64,000 bases of DNA from assembly GCA_030268105.1 (NCBI GenBank), contig BSDZ01000017.1, forward strand, positions 1,364,001 to 1,428,000, in the 5' to 3' direction. The notes below the pieces were generated by a model. It worked only from the letters and a program-made list of their open reading frames with translations. It was not told the DNA's origin and did not search any database. The stretch is from Volvox africanus (lineage: Eukaryota > Chlorophyta > Chlorophyceae > Chlamydomonadales > Volvocaceae). Position numbers and translations under genes: made by a program. Positions 1 to 12,800 of this stretch are shown one piece after another. How positions within the stretch are numbered: the first letter of the stretch is position 1; each line of letters opens with the position of its first letter.

Positions 1-815
1 AGGTTCGTGCATCGCGCCATATGATGACAGGCGGCCTTGTTACGTTAGGTGCCGGGCCCCAGATTAGGGACTCAGGCGTCATATGTAAAGCAGAGATTAA
101 TGACATGGAATAATACTGTGCGCCGCAACGATGGCGGTCAGCAGTGGCTGCGAGCGAATATCAGATTATAAAATATAGAAAATGATACACACGTGAACAC
201 CGAAACACAGTACACAAGTAGCGAAACTGCTCATGAACGTATATTCCTCTTGCGCATGTTCACAGCTCGGAAGACGAACTTCGCCATGAGCAGCGTGATA
301 AGGTAAGCTCAGCTCTGGTAAGCTCCTACCTGGCTGCCAAGCTAGCTGCCTACGGCAGTTTACCAGTAAAACGTTTAATCAGTTAAAACAGTGGTAGATA
401 TCCGCTTACTCAAACCTTAGTCCATCAGAAATCACTTGGCTTGTATTCAATCAGCAGAGTGAAAAGCTTACTGCGGGATGACGTCCTGCCGCTACCATTA
501 TCCGTGGCTGGGGCGGGTGGGTCCCCATCCCCACAGCCTCTCCTGCTGTCGACGTGGTCACGATAATATACTTGACCTCGCCCGGAGGGACATGGCACGC
601 TTCCCTGCCTCCAAGATCGCAGGTACCCAGTGTGAATCAAACTAGCAGACGTTGCCCTGAGCCCCGGCGCTGCTCCTAGGTCCGACCACCAAATCCGCTT
701 TCAAGCCAGCTGATGATTACATCCTGCCGAACATTGCCCAGTCCTGCCATGTCCAACCTGCTGATGACAGTCCTGGCAACCGCACTCCCTTTGCCATACT
801 CTGTGTTTCCTGGCA
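1..815. other. gene-free left edge
   Basis: I see no coding segment with flanking splice sites and no repeat in this stretch. It lies downstream of the weak hypothetical gene that starts at 1770 on the minus strand and may hold its 3' UTR. Confidence 0.4.
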
Positions 816-1770
816 TTACCCGAATGGGGTTCTTCTGATTCTCTTGTCACCGCGTCCGCTGCAGGATATGGTGCGGATGACTCGGACGCCGCTAGGATGC
901 TGTTCATACTGTACTTCCAAGGCGGCACTACGTACTGTATCGCCATACTTGCCATCACCCGTAGCGGGGCAAAGGGCCCGGCAGGCCTTCCACGTGGCGC
1001 AACTGCACCCTGTGCCACGTCGCTTCCGGAGACGAGGCAACCGTCGCCTGCTTCGGACTCGGCATCACCTCTCGGGGGCGAATCAGCATCCGTGGCGACC
1101 CCGCCTTGTACCGCCACTTTGACAAGGACAGAATGGGGCATGACAAAAAGTGTACAGTGGGTGTACTGTGCGTGGCGGAATCTACCATGACTACGGGAAG
1201 GTAAATGAGGGTTTGGCTTTTCAATGTTCCAGCATTCTCCATTGGCCTCACTCCCGGTTTACCACATATCCATGTACACGCCTACCCTCCTTTACCGCAT
1301 CGATCGCCATCCCACCCTCCACATCGTGCATCTAAGAACTTGCACCACCACCGAAAGCATCCAACACGTACCTCCCATTCTTCAGCCTCGCTGCGCAAGA
1401 GCTCGTCCCAACATTTCAGCCTGACAAGACGACGTGGTGTCTGTGTACCGTCGCCGGTCCTGTCATTACTTATGGCGCCATCGCTGCTGCATGCCGAATT
1501 TCTGCCTATTACCCCGTTGATATCGCTTGCCCTGGCGTCATCACTGCCGCTGGCTCCTGTGCTGCTGCAGACGCCGCGGCTGCTGTAACTGTTAGATTGT
1601 AGTATCTTAGACCCATCGTCTTCGTCTGTGTTTTGATCATATCTTCTCCCGCCGATCTTCGCCTCTTGGGGTGCCTTCAGCGTTGGCAGGCTTGGGACGG
1701 TCGCCTTGCTCTCATTATTAAAGAATACTCTTAATAAATTGGGCCTTGCTTGGAGAGCATCTAAATCCAT
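816..1770 (-). CDS. hypothetical three-exon protein, about 199 residues
   Basis: I do not recognise a family. The model is exon 1 1770-1372, exon 2 1116-959 and exon 3 858-816. It starts at an ATG (MDLDALQARPNLL), and exon 1 ends in a strong GAG|GTACGT donor. The phases are 0, 2 and stop, and the total of 600 nt is a clean reading frame. Exon 1 encodes an acidic, Ser/Asp-rich segment with no membrane span or signal peptide, ending CWDELLRSEAEEWE. Exon 2 begins WRYKAGSPRM and has GC-rich third positions, which favours real coding. The third exon is tiny and ends in a basic tail (RGDKRIRRTPFG). An alternative frame through 701-1141 is also open, so the 3' half could be wrong. I have no functional inference. 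Confidence 0.33.
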
Positions 1771-4158
1771 CAGCGAAATTCCAGAAGGATCCGCGCAGCT
1801 GTTCGCAAATCTAGAGTCACCGCTATCGAGAAAGATGACGTCCAGCTATCACTATGAAGTCCAGCTATCAGACAGATAATCCCTTTGATTGTTAAACGAT
1901 CCATTAAAGGGTGCGGAATATTACAAAGAACGCTATGGTATTGCAGTTTTCGGGCGGATGTCCTTAGCTGTTGCCAGCTGTTGTTTCATGTAGGTCGGCG
2001 CAAATACTGAAAGACACTACTTGACAAGATTATTGTGGCAAGGATTCTACTTCTTGACATCTGCCTAATTGTGACATGGAGGATGGCTATGTTGACATTT
2101 AATTACAAGGGTAGGGCCCTCTGCCTGGTGAGCCGTACGTGGATGACAAACAAGGTAAATCCCATATTTTATTCCCTTCGTTCCCTCCAGGATGCAAGTA
2201 TTGATTGATTCTGACCGCTTTTCCGCTAGGCCACACTTTTTCATTATTGTTCTGCAGGCGGTCGGTTGGCGCAGCGGAAACTGCTTTAGAGGCAACGGAT
2301 CTCAATTGCACGAAAAAGAGATCACACGTCGTGATACATCAAAGGGTGCTGGGGCGGTGGCAGAAAAAGTTGAAATTCAGGAAGTAACGGAAGGTACCGA
2401 GAGATGACAGTCAAGATACCCATCCATGTGCGCTATACAAGAGCCGTCTAAGGAGGTCATGTACCCCCTCTTATGGGTTGCCTCACATGCATTGAGGAGC
2501 TTCCGGGTCCGACCTTACTACTTCAAACATAATCTCGGCACAAATACCAGCAGGCACGTATTCGACCAGTTGCAGATAAGTGTCTCGCCCAGTCCTACAC
2601 ATGCGATGCCAACTGATTGAAATTCCAACCACCACTTCAACAGCCAATCCTGCGGCCACATGGCGCCCAACGCAGTCATACATCATTATGCCCATTCGTT
2701 CGCAAGTAACCCCAAAATCTATCCCATCAATGCGGACATGAGGGGCTGTCAAAATGCCGTGCTGCACCGTTGCCACGAGCATACTTTCCCGCGTGCAGAT
2801 GCCCCCCGCACGCTATCATGCGCAGCCTTAGATCTATGCACAACATGGCTTGACATCGCAGCACCGCTGGTCATGCCAGGTGAATGTCGCAGAATGCCAA
2901 GTTGGTCGCTCGAAAAACATTGTGTTACTTCCGCGGCAACACATTAAGGAACAGGCCGGCTCACGCGTTCGCATTGTTCCGCGTCGCAGCAGCAGTTGAC
3001 GGGTCCACCATTCAAAAGCCACCGGAAAACTTCGTGTAGCTGCCTTCTTATTGTGCCAGCTGTCACCGTGTCGCCCCACCTCTTGTCCGTCTGAAATACA
3101 ACAATCTCAAGGACGGTCCACTGGCACCCCGTAAACGCCCCCAACGTGTGTGTACCATGCCAGTCAAAAAGGCAACAACAGGGTGGTGACGGATTACGAT
3201 ACGGACAATGGCAAAGCGACGACGGGATGGCTAACCCTGTTCCGACGGAGTCATAGGACTGGTGCATGGTGCATGGACTTGATGGTGCTCCCACGAGCAC
3301 ATGAAACCAGTTCTCTTACGAACTGGTTGCTGGTGTGCAAAACAATCGATAAGCTTATGCCAGGTGTTCTCCCGCCAGTTCCCTCGTGGCATGGTTAGAG
3401 CACTATAGCGAGGCTCGTTCACACCGCACCAACCGACAGCAGTTTACATACTGGAACGCCCATTCAGCACAGGAGCATATTTTATCATATGGACCTCCTC
3501 ACGTAAGGATAAGTCGAAGCAGTGGTAGGGCAGCGCCACCCCCATCCAAAGGAGCGCCTGTCCGCGGCAAGTCCTTTTGTCGCGTCCCGCACGCACTGCC
3601 GTGATTTCAAGAAAAGCTAAAGCCCGGCGGTTGCTGCAACGGGCGCAAGAGCTTGATTTGTCCATCTACTTTAATCAATTTCCTGGGGAAACTTTCGCAG
3701 CATTTCGGCGCGTGCATGTTCCCTAATAAAGAAGCCGGCGACTCGACGGCAGTCAAGGGGCGAAGCACCATAAAACGGCACTTACATAGCAAGCCCGCCC
3801 CTCAAGCGTGGTCAGTACCTACCTTTCAACCGTTCAGCAATCCTCCGTATGACATGAAGAACAGCACTCCGGCGCAGTTTTCCCACGCACCTATTCACAA
3901 ACGATGCGGACATCCATGCTACATCTTCGGCCACTCGAGTTAGGTCCCCGTCATCATACGCCCCCCGTGCGCATTGGAAGAGCATTCTCTTTCGCTGCTC
4001 TTCCCTTTCTGCACACATACAAACAGCCCAAAAGCACAGCCGGACAACCGACTTCAATGTGACCCAGTACGTCATGGACGAGGACACCAACAAGTTGCAT
4101 GAAAAATGTGTCAATGCTTTCGCGATCCCACACCAATGCTGCGACAACATCAGCTCAA
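1771..4158. other. gene-free stretch containing the 3' UTR of the acidic-domain gene
   Basis: There are several short open frames, but none has splice signals or a recognisable protein. The right part should be the 3' UTR of the gene ending at 4159. Confidence 0.45.
3782..3786 (-). terminator. TGTAA polyadenylation signal
   Basis: TTACA on the plus strand reads TGTAA on the minus strand, 372 nt after the stop codon at 4159. TGTAA is the usual poly(A) signal of chlorophycean algae. The use of this particular copy is inferred from position only. Confidence 0.4.
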
Positions 4159-7100
4159 TCAGTAGCTGGGTCGAGAACCGCCGCGCTTGTAACGGTTGAT
4201 GATGCCCATGATGTAGGCAGGAATATTTTTCACTCCCACAAGCTCATGGCGGCCCACCTCTGCCAGCACCTCCAGCGCTTCGTGCTCGGGCAGCTTTTGC
4301 AACTGCGACACCACAACCTCGTCGAAATGACTGTCCCGGAGCACGTGTGAGTGCTGTACAAGCAGATCCTGTGCAGTACAGGGTGAGGAGCTGCTGGGTA
4401 TAAGAGAATGGTAGGACCGTAATGCATGTTCCTATTCCTATACCATTACCGAGTGTCCTCATACATTCCACATATTCACCATTACTAGGGCTGGCTGGTC
4501 CGACGAACACGGGCCTCGCCAGCCCAGCCATAAAGATCGTGAAGCATGTATTCGGATGACAGCTGCGGCAATCTTCATCCGCACAGGAACATGTGAACCT
4601 AACTGACACACATATCACACCGTCACACACATTAGTCCCCTGGAGTTCCAGGTTCTACCCCGACTGAGAGCGGGCCAAAGACCCTTAGTTAAGGGCAGGG
4701 TGCCCCCATATCGATGGACGGTGACGACCCCAATTAAAGTGACCTGCGAGCTGACCAGTAGCGGTGTTGACGCCTTAGTTGATTCGGCAGATTCCGCTGG
4801 ATGCTGGTGGTGGGTGCTGAACCTGGGAAAACCACTGATTTCGGAGAAGTCGGCATGGGAGACTGGATGAGGGTGCCCCGAAACACCGGGGAAGGTAGGG
4901 ACTGCCAGGTTAGTGGCCACGGGTGATGTACCCCCCTATCCTACACACACATTAGTCCGTTATCACCGTAGGATTCCGACGCACCTGCGCCCGCTGGCCC
5001 AGCACACCGTGCAGCCTATTCAGCGCCGGAACACCCTTCTGCCCTCCGGCACCCCCACTGGCGTAGCTGGCACCGCCATAGGAGCCGCCGCTGCTCCCGC
5101 CATAGTTTCCGGCAGCTCCGCTTGAACCGCCATAGCTTCCGGCGGCGGGGGTGCTCGCCGAACCCGTCAGGAACTTCTTCGCCACCGACTGCGGCCCAGA
5201 GGAAGAGGAGATAAAAATAGCAAAGCACAATCAAGACTTGTATGGATTTGGCGTCAAGAGAACGGAGTTAAATTCCATTCAGAAGGAGTTCAATGTAGTT
5301 AACTGCGCGAAAATAAAAATCAGACGCGCCCCCATCCCAAGCCAGGAGAAAGGCAGGAGGCCTTTTAGGTCGGGGGATGGTCAAAAAGCAGAACGGACAG
5401 AATTTTGTGACGTCAGGATTTGAGTTCGTCGGTCAGCCCCGTTCCCCACTCCACCACGCGGCCCCACCTGGGCCCAAGAGCGGTCCACCCATCACCCATC
5501 ACCCATCACCCATCACCCAGCACTCACAATCAAGAAGGCGTTGCAGTTGCGTATTTGTTGGTTGTTCATCGCCTCAACGACCTCGTTAACCACCTTGGGA
5601 AGCCGGGTGAGCAGGAAGCGACAGGGCAACAAGTCATGTGAGACGGGCCATGACCACACACACAAAACACATGATGAGCACACCCAGGCGTCGTTCCCCA
5701 GGGGGAAGCAGGAGCTGCTCCCCCCCGGGGGTTACTGGTGCTACTGAACATGCCATCCGCCGAACCAACAATCCTGAACCCGTGACCCGTGACACGCATC
5801 CGTAGCCTACCTGCTGCCCGTGCTGAGATTCCATCTCCGTCAGTGCCTTCCAAGAGCCCTCATCCAAAAGAGACACCAGGCGGTTGCCGCTGTCCCAGGC
5901 GCGCTGCAGTGTCATCGCTACCGAACCCGGAACGAACGGAGCGTGGGGGCTGAGGTTATGTAGCTCATCAATGCGGACGCCCAGCGCCGACTGCTCACTG
6001 CCGTAATTGCGCCGCATGGGGGTGGGCGCCGGAGCGGCTGCGGAAGAACAGGGCCGCAGGGGCAGGCCGAGAGGTGCAAACAGCGCGGGGGGTGTCAAGG
6101 GTGCAAGGGAAGACAAACGTGAAGTGCAGAAGAATGACTAGAACCGCTAATTACACCACGTGATAGGGTGTTGATTTAGAGAGCCAAGTGCTCTGGTCCA
6201 CCTGAGGAGCTCTCGTTTAGGAAACGCGAAGAACTGTCCAAGGATGTGGAGCAGGTGGGTATCGGCTGAGCTTGGGGCTGACGCAATCGCAAGACGCAAG
6301 AGCGGTTTAACCGGGCGAGTCGGTTGCAACCGGGCGATCGGAAGGCTTTGTTGAGGCAGGCGGCCGAAGGCATTTCGCTACCGCGGTTGTCAAGCTGGCA
6401 ACGGGAGGCGGGCGGGGAAGAAGGTAAAAAGCTATCCCCTGTGTGCGTCTGGGCAGAACACTCTCTCCTTCCCCTGTCGTCTTCTATTCTTCTCCTGAAC
6501 TCGAGATTGCACTCCTCCACGGGCATGCTACAGGGTGGCTGATTGGACGGCACCGCTGGAGTTACCCAGCTCAGCAACAGAACTTTGACCTTACGACGGG
6601 GCTTTGATTTCCTAGGGCCCTTTGGAACTGAAAGCCGAAGTGCGCTTCCGTTTCGCACCCAATTAGGCTTTTCCCTTCTCTCCCCAGTTCGGTTGAAGGA
6701 CAAATGCAGCCCGGTGGGAGAGCGCGCCATAATCGGGGCAAGGCTATCATGCAGGTTTGGATATACAGCGGGCGTGAAACCCACATGGGGCGTTGCGACG
6801 AGGGTATAAGGGTGTTGGGGATCAAGGTCTGACCTGCCATTGGAGGCGGCGCGTGCATCATGGGCGGGGCGTACGACGAGGGGGCACCATATGGCGGCGG
6901 CGGCGGTGGCGCGGAGTACGGAGGTGGCGGAGAATACGATGGCGGTGGGTTCATTCCATACGGTGGCGGTGGGTTCATTCCGTGGTGATGCGGTGGCGGC
7001 AGAGTATCGCGGTAGCCGTGCGCTGGTGGCGGCATTCCGTATGATCGTTCGCGCGCAATCTGCATCGGCAGTTGCAGTTAAAAAGACACACCGGAGGGGA

Positions 7101-8817
7101 GCGACCGGAACGGAACCGCGGATTCGCAACCGTTCGGCGCGGTGTTGCGGTGATTTGTACGGTTATTTATACGGCGGTTATTTCAGTACACACAACACTC
7201 ACACACACATACACACTCGCGGTACGGTGCACTGCAAACGGGTAGGCCTGAGGCTACCGGAAACTGAAAAATATTTTAACAAATGTTTTGCTTTAGATAT
7301 CTACGAGCAACCTAACTCCTTAAACTGCCCTTTAAGTGCCCAGTTACCTCGTTTCCTTTCAAGCTCTAAAACGCTTAGGACGTAATTGGTCTGAACAGCC
7401 CTGCTTTATATCTGTGGTCCAGCTTACGCTCAGGCCAGTGTGCTTCTACCGCCTTTTCATGTTTCATGTCCAGCTGGTCAAGATGATGCCCTGATGTTCC
7501 CACCTAACGTGGTCGTGATTGTAACAACAGGTACATAAGCAGCGGCCTGACGTTCCTGAGATCATCCGTCGCCTGGGCCGGAATTTTTACTTGCACGTCT
7601 CTTTGCACGTACGGCACGATGCTGGAATCGCACCTTCGATACTGCGCCGCATCAGGCCCAGGGCCTGGGAGGTCAGCAAAACGACTGAGCCCGTAATCGG
7701 TAAACCACCGATGTACCTTTTTGAGATCTCCCACCAATCAACTTTCCGAGAAGCCATCCGAGGAGCCGTCGTAACCCTGCCTGAGCAGCCCCCATAAATT
7801 AATTAAATTAGCCATCCCGATCGCTGCCCACCTGCTCCTTGGTGATTTTGATAGTCGCCATGAACAAGGCGTTAATATTGCGGGCGTCCTCGAGATCCTT
7901 GCCCTCGAAATTCTCAATTACGCGAAGCGCTAGAGACGGCTCCATATCATTTATGGCCTCCAACACCTTAACGTCAAGCACTTGCTGTGGGGGATGGTAT
8001 GAGGGTGGGATATTGTTGCATCCGCAGTGACGTGTGTATTCACAGCTTCAAGTAAAGCTTCAAGTTATGTTAGGGAATAAGAGTCTTGCAGGAGGTAATA
8101 GAAGGACGCTGGATATGTGCACAGGGAATGGAGGATAGGGAATGTCCTAATGTGGTTACTCGGGGAATGGGAAGCGTAGTTACAGGGAAGGGTCGTAAAT
8201 AGGCTTTTAAAATTAGGCAAAAAGCTTCGACTCACAGAGTCGCGCAGTTTTCCTGAGCGATAAAGCTGCTCAAGCCGCTGTTGAACCTCTTTTGGCAACT
8301 TCGGTCCGTGCCCGAAATGCTTGTGACGCGTGGCAACCCCAGCAAGGTAAGCACTCTTATTCTTCACGTTTCCGCCGTGCACCGCCCGCTCGAACTGATC
8401 AATGACGTTGATTGCGTCATCGACCTTCAAGCTCTTTAAGAGGTCCAGGGCTTTGTCGTCCACGTCCTCGGCCCTCACCTGAAACGAATCGGCAGAAGCC
8501 TTCGATATAAGTCCGTAACCTTTGTAACGCTAACCACCCATTCTCTCACCCGTCCACCAGCTACCAAACGCATGATACGATCCCGCAGCCGGTGGTCACA
8601 GGATTCGAAGCGGTCTGCACAGGGAGCAAGTCAGCGATCACTGAAGCTGGAAAGAACCCAGACAAAACTTGTTCTGTGCACGACAATCCAAAACTTAGTG
8701 TATGTTCTGCAATTGTTGCCACGGCCTTTGCGTACCTGGCAAGCGCGCCGACTTGTAATCTGGGCCCCCCTCGCCATTCATACCCGCTACATCTGCACTG
8801 CGTTTATGAGATTCCAT
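4159..8817 (-). CDS. protein with four hnRNP-R/Q-type acidic-domain (AcD) repeats, 491 residues
   Basis: Nine exons: 8817-8736, 8614-8550, 8478-8236, 7984-7832, 7059-6834, 6037-5811, 5593-5528, 5188-4985 and 4368-4159. They join in phase with GT/AG borders, total 1476 nt and end in TGA. The start is ATG GAA (MESHKRSADVAG), with an in-frame TAA 15 nt upstream. Four modules of about 75 residues resemble the acidic domain of hnRNP R, Q/SYNCRIP: a helix ending LY.SG.L, then D..AL..L....A..V...F, then a conserved V(R/K)N.SA(Y/F)L core. The cores are VKNKSAYLAG, ARNINALFMA, IRNCNAFLI and VKNIPAYIMG. The approximate residue ranges are 25-107, 111-181, 285-364 and 404-484. A Pro/Tyr/Met-rich linker (188-255) and a Gly/Ser/Tyr-rich linker (365-395) separate them. 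Known AcD proteins carry RNA-recognition motifs; I find none here. A role in RNP protein-protein contacts is an inference. Confidence 0.8.
5487..5519. repeat. short tandem repeat, 8-bp unit cccatcac
   Basis: About four copies of cccatcac lie head to tail in intron 7 of the acidic-domain gene, close to the donor side. Confidence 0.8.
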
Positions 8818-9093
8818 TCTTATCACTATTTAAGGGTGTAAGGGAATGGTCAGAGACGCAGCTAATGGGCGCAAACAGTTGCAGGACAATCCAACATTTG
8901 CACGGGCGCATGAAGGCTAGTTAGAACCTGTACATGCAGCTCGATACATCATATAAATTTGCAGGCAATTATCCATCCCGTTGTTCACCACCTCCTTTAC
9001 ACGGTCCCTGCAGCTAATCGGCCGCTAAATACTTGCGCACAAATCTACCGTAATCCTTCCGGGACACCCGCTCCTAAGCGCTTTTCCATAACT
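8818..9093. promoter_or_regulatory. shared divergent promoter region
   Basis: 276 bp separate the start codons of the acidic-domain gene (minus) and TOM7 (plus), so both 5' UTRs and promoters must fit here. An AT-rich atataaat lies near 8950. I cannot assign transcription starts. Confidence 0.55.
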
Positions 9094-9414
9094 ATGGTGA
9101 ACGCCACAGATGTTGTGAAAAAACTAGAGAATGCGTTGGACGTGGTCACGACGTATGGAAAGGTGGGGCTGCCGCCTGTCATCGCCGCAATTCTTGGAAC
9201 TACGCCCTTTCCCGCGCTGTGTCAATATACCTGCCCGTTCTCACCACATCTTGTTGCCGTCGTCATTCGCAGTACTGATTGTTTGCTATCCGTTGTCTTC
9301 CTCGGTGTATTGCAGCCAATCGTCCACTGGGGCTTCATCCCGACAGTTATCCTAGTAGGCATGCTAACAACCAAACCTAGGCCCACCCTGGGCCAGCTTC
9401 TTTGGCTGGGGTAA
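9094..9414 (+). CDS. TOM7: TOM7, small subunit of the mitochondrial outer-membrane translocase
   Basis: Exon 1 9094-9162 (23 codons, MVNATDVVKKLENALDVV...) and exon 2 9316-9414 (32 codons plus TAA) join in phase 0 across a GT/AG intron. They encode 55 residues. The C-terminal half carries the TOM7 signature: a short helix, then (H/Y)WGF(I/V)P, a hydrophobic run and a Lys-Pro-rich end (WGFIPTVILVG, then TKPRPTLGQLL). This closely follows plant TOM7 (HYGFIPLVIIIGM...KP..QLL). The WGFIP core starts a single tail-anchor-like transmembrane segment. In the family, TOM7 modulates assembly of the TOM complex in the outer mitochondrial membrane. Plant TOM7 is somewhat longer at the N-terminus; this one is near yeast length. 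Confidence 0.85.
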   Translation: MVNATDVVKKLENALDVVTTYGKVGLPPVIAAILGTTPFPALCQYTCPFSPHLVAVVIRSTDCLLSVVFLGVLQPIVHWGFIPTVILVGMLTTKPRPTLGQLLWLG

Positions 9415-9882
9415 GCCATGGTGACTGCCCGTGGCAGCTCTTCCCTTCCGGTCTACGCCGTACCGACGTCGCCGCGTTTTAGCACCAGATGCTGTGTGCA
9501 GCTTCTGGCCTATCTCGCTGGCGGAAATGGATCGCGGCATCCACAAGCGGGGTCAGTGGCTCCCCGAGGTGCTGCGGGACACACCAGAACATACTTTATG
9601 GACGGCGTCTCTGATGTCCTGGAGACATGTACTTATCTTCCAGTTTTGCAAAGAAGATTCCGATGGTCATACGTTGCTCGCGTCGCAGTTCCATTTTATA
9701 ATGTATAGGAGTTTTCGGAGCCACTTTTACTTTGTCGGCGGCAATACCCCAGGTTCTGGCATGCACCGTGTCTTTGGCTTCGGTTTGGGGGATTTCTGAA
9801 GTGGTATGATTCATTTATGACGTAACCCACAATCCTTATGGACGTCGTGGCCAGTACGTGGGCAGTGCAAATCTGTTCGGCA

Positions 9883-9887
9883 TGTAA
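9883..9887 (+). terminator. TGTAA polyadenylation signal
   Basis: This is the first TGTAA after the TOM7 stop, 470 nt downstream. Assignment is by position only. Confidence 0.4.
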
Positions 9888-12800
9888 GAGCGCGATCAGT
9901 ATCGATGGTTGATCGTACAGTGGGGGACTTCAAGCCTTCTGTGCTTCGCGGCGCCAAACTGTAACAGTGTGATAATGCACCTGAGGACTGTAGGCCCCAT
10001 TTCCCATTCGAGTCTGGAATGGTACAATAAGTATTATTGATGCCCTGGGGAAGGAACCTAGCCGGCTTTTAGTGGATGCCAGGTAGGGCGTGTGCCCTGG
10101 GCGAAACGGTTGTATAACGGCGTAGGATACGCCGAATTGAGTATGCACCAAGAGGTGGCTGTAGGACCAGTTGTAACTGCACTCAGCTCGCACTGGAGGC
10201 ATGGCTCGGCATATCACATTATGTGCCATATCGTTGATTACATACGTTACGATTGAGCGGATACGCTTTAAAAGGATCGAAGCTGAAGATTGTCATCTTA
10301 CTCCGCAGTTCTCTTTGAAAAGCACCACTTGCATGATACTACACATGGTATGTGGCTTTTCATAGCTGGGGATGCATATCGGTAAGGTTAAAAGCATTAA
10401 GCGATTATTACAGGGCCATCGCCGAACCTGTTACACGCTTTTTCTCTTTCGACATGAAAGCATGGTCATGTGAGATTTTGAGAGAGCACATGTCGCGGTT
10501 ATTCCCACTCACAGGCCGGGTGGCGCAGGCCCTACCCATGGCCGACATTCCGTCAGCAGCACCGGCAGCACCTAATGAAAACCGCCACTCCAACAAAAGC
10601 TCCACTTCACATGAGCCCACGTGGCTAGGCCCACCCTTACATGTGTACATGTCCATAAAAAGTCTCTGTTTTTTCCGGTGGCAACAACGCATACTAATGC
10701 ATAAGACTTCGGTTCATCACAAACAAGGGAACGGTTTCTAGTGCAAGAGGCTGCTGCCCACGCAGCTCCTGTTCGACCTGGTGCAATTCTGGTTATTTAC
10801 CAAAAGGTGTCATCATTCTGGATTACCATGAGAGATGACACACAACGAACAACGGAAAATGGCCAACCGCCGTACAGGCAACAAGGAATTAGATTGAAAA
10901 GAAACCTGGCTAAGCAACATACTTAAGAAGCCGTCGGAATTCGAGGCATACAGACTTCGTTTCCACGTCCGCCTACGCTGGGGAAACAATTGGGACGAGT
11001 GCCCCACTACTGGATTGGCACTCGGCATTCGACATAAATGATTAGGAAGAGTGAACAACCAGGAGAACGTTCCCTATAAGCAAGGAAGCCTGTTTCAAAA
11101 GATTACCCACCTCGAACCAGCGCAGATGTCCCGCTCGTATAATTATTTTTTACGGTCCACGATCTGTTATCATCATTAGATTTGTGGCCCCGAGACAACT
11201 GGCAGGCCACCAGCGAATGACATAGACAGTCAATAGGTACTACAACGCAGCTGCGCCTCGAAGTTAATAACCAGCAAAGCTAATTGCCGCTCTAACCTAT
11301 CCCGCAGTTCCTCCGTACTATGTAACCGACCCACATGACGGCTGGGTTCCTCACAAACACATATCACATGCAAGCACACGCACACGCACCCAGGCGGGTG
11401 TACTTGTGGGGCGGGGGCCGCCTGGCGCAGTCCACACAGCGCGCGATACGGACCTTCTCCTTAGCTCAAAACCTGAGTTGCCGGCCCCCGCTATTTGCGC
11501 AAGCCGGTCAGCTTTTAGGTGCGAAGGGTCTGCTGACAGCTTGGGTCAGAGAGCACCTGTGGTCACATGCAACTCAATAAGGTCAGTTCCTAAGGAACGA
11601 AAACATTCAGAACGCGAAGGGACTATGTGGCTGCCCTGTGAGGGAAATCTCGTTTTCAGCAGCCGTGCCATGTCCGTGGTGCCCATGTACTCAGGACCGC
11701 CTCCTCAGAACACAACCACTCGCATATACCTCACCCTCCTTCATTTCCAAATCGTTCTGGCAGTGCAGTGCTCTTCTTCCTCTCAAAAACGTGCATATAC
11801 AGTTAAGGTCCTCTCAGATTTTCCGGTTCCAACATGTTTCCGGTTCATTACGACTTTCCCGCTATCGGTTTATCAGGGGCACCCTGCAGCATGCGGCTGC
11901 ACGTCAGCACAGAACCGGACTCTCCATTCCTTACCCCACATCTAAAAAAGGGTGGAGTGGAACGCATTCTTCGACAACGACAGCGGCATGCGCCCTCCGC
12001 CTGCACCCCTCCCCCCCGCGGCTACTACTCTGCACCTTTCAACTTTGGCCCACCGAAGGCCCGCCGCACGGCTAACACACACACATTCACATACAAACAC
12101 ACGAGGTCCTGCGCTAACGCATCACATGTTAACAACCAAGACGGCCCGCGAAAAACGACCCTCCCCCTCTCAGCAAGTCGTTCTATGCACCACTCGTCCG
12201 CCTGGCCATGTTCCCAGTCGCAACACACCCCTCTACCTAAACCAGCCGTCATGTCGCCTCCTGCTGCCTGTCCCAGGATTTACTACTCTTCTCTCTAGTC
12301 CGTCATGCCTATGTGGACGAGCAAACGGAGCCAGCAGCCGGATAATCGGATCCCCGCCCAGAGCTGGCCCTGCTGCTGCCGTCCGCCGTAACTGGCAACC
12401 CCGGCGCGGTCTCACAGGCATCACAGGCGGCCGCTCCGCAGGGCACCGGCGCCAGCACGGGGTCGGCGCCGGAGCCGCCAACACCATCACAGCCGTTAGT
12501 ACAGGATTGCGTCGGCGCGGCCATGAGCCCCGAGAGGCTCATCTTCATGGCTAAACCGACTGCCCCAGAACAACGCATGCCGTGCTGGTCGGGCCGCACA
12601 GAACGGCAGCCTCCGAGGTCCCCCCCGGCGTGCAAATCCGTCCCACCACCTCCTTGCCTCCATCTGGACCCGTCAAGACCAGCGGCATGCAGCTGCGGCA
12701 GTGGGCACAACGCAAATGGCGATGGCGACAAGGCAGTCGGGAGAAGTGGCACTAGGACTGGCTGGCGGGCCGGAGTGCCGATGGGGCGGGTCAGGGTCAC

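Noticed and set aside
7504..7737. An extra exon of the acidic-domain gene (DDLRNVRPLLMYLLLQ)
   Set aside because: It resembles the repeat core slightly, but exons 4 and 5 already join in phase and this segment ends in a stop with no usable donor.
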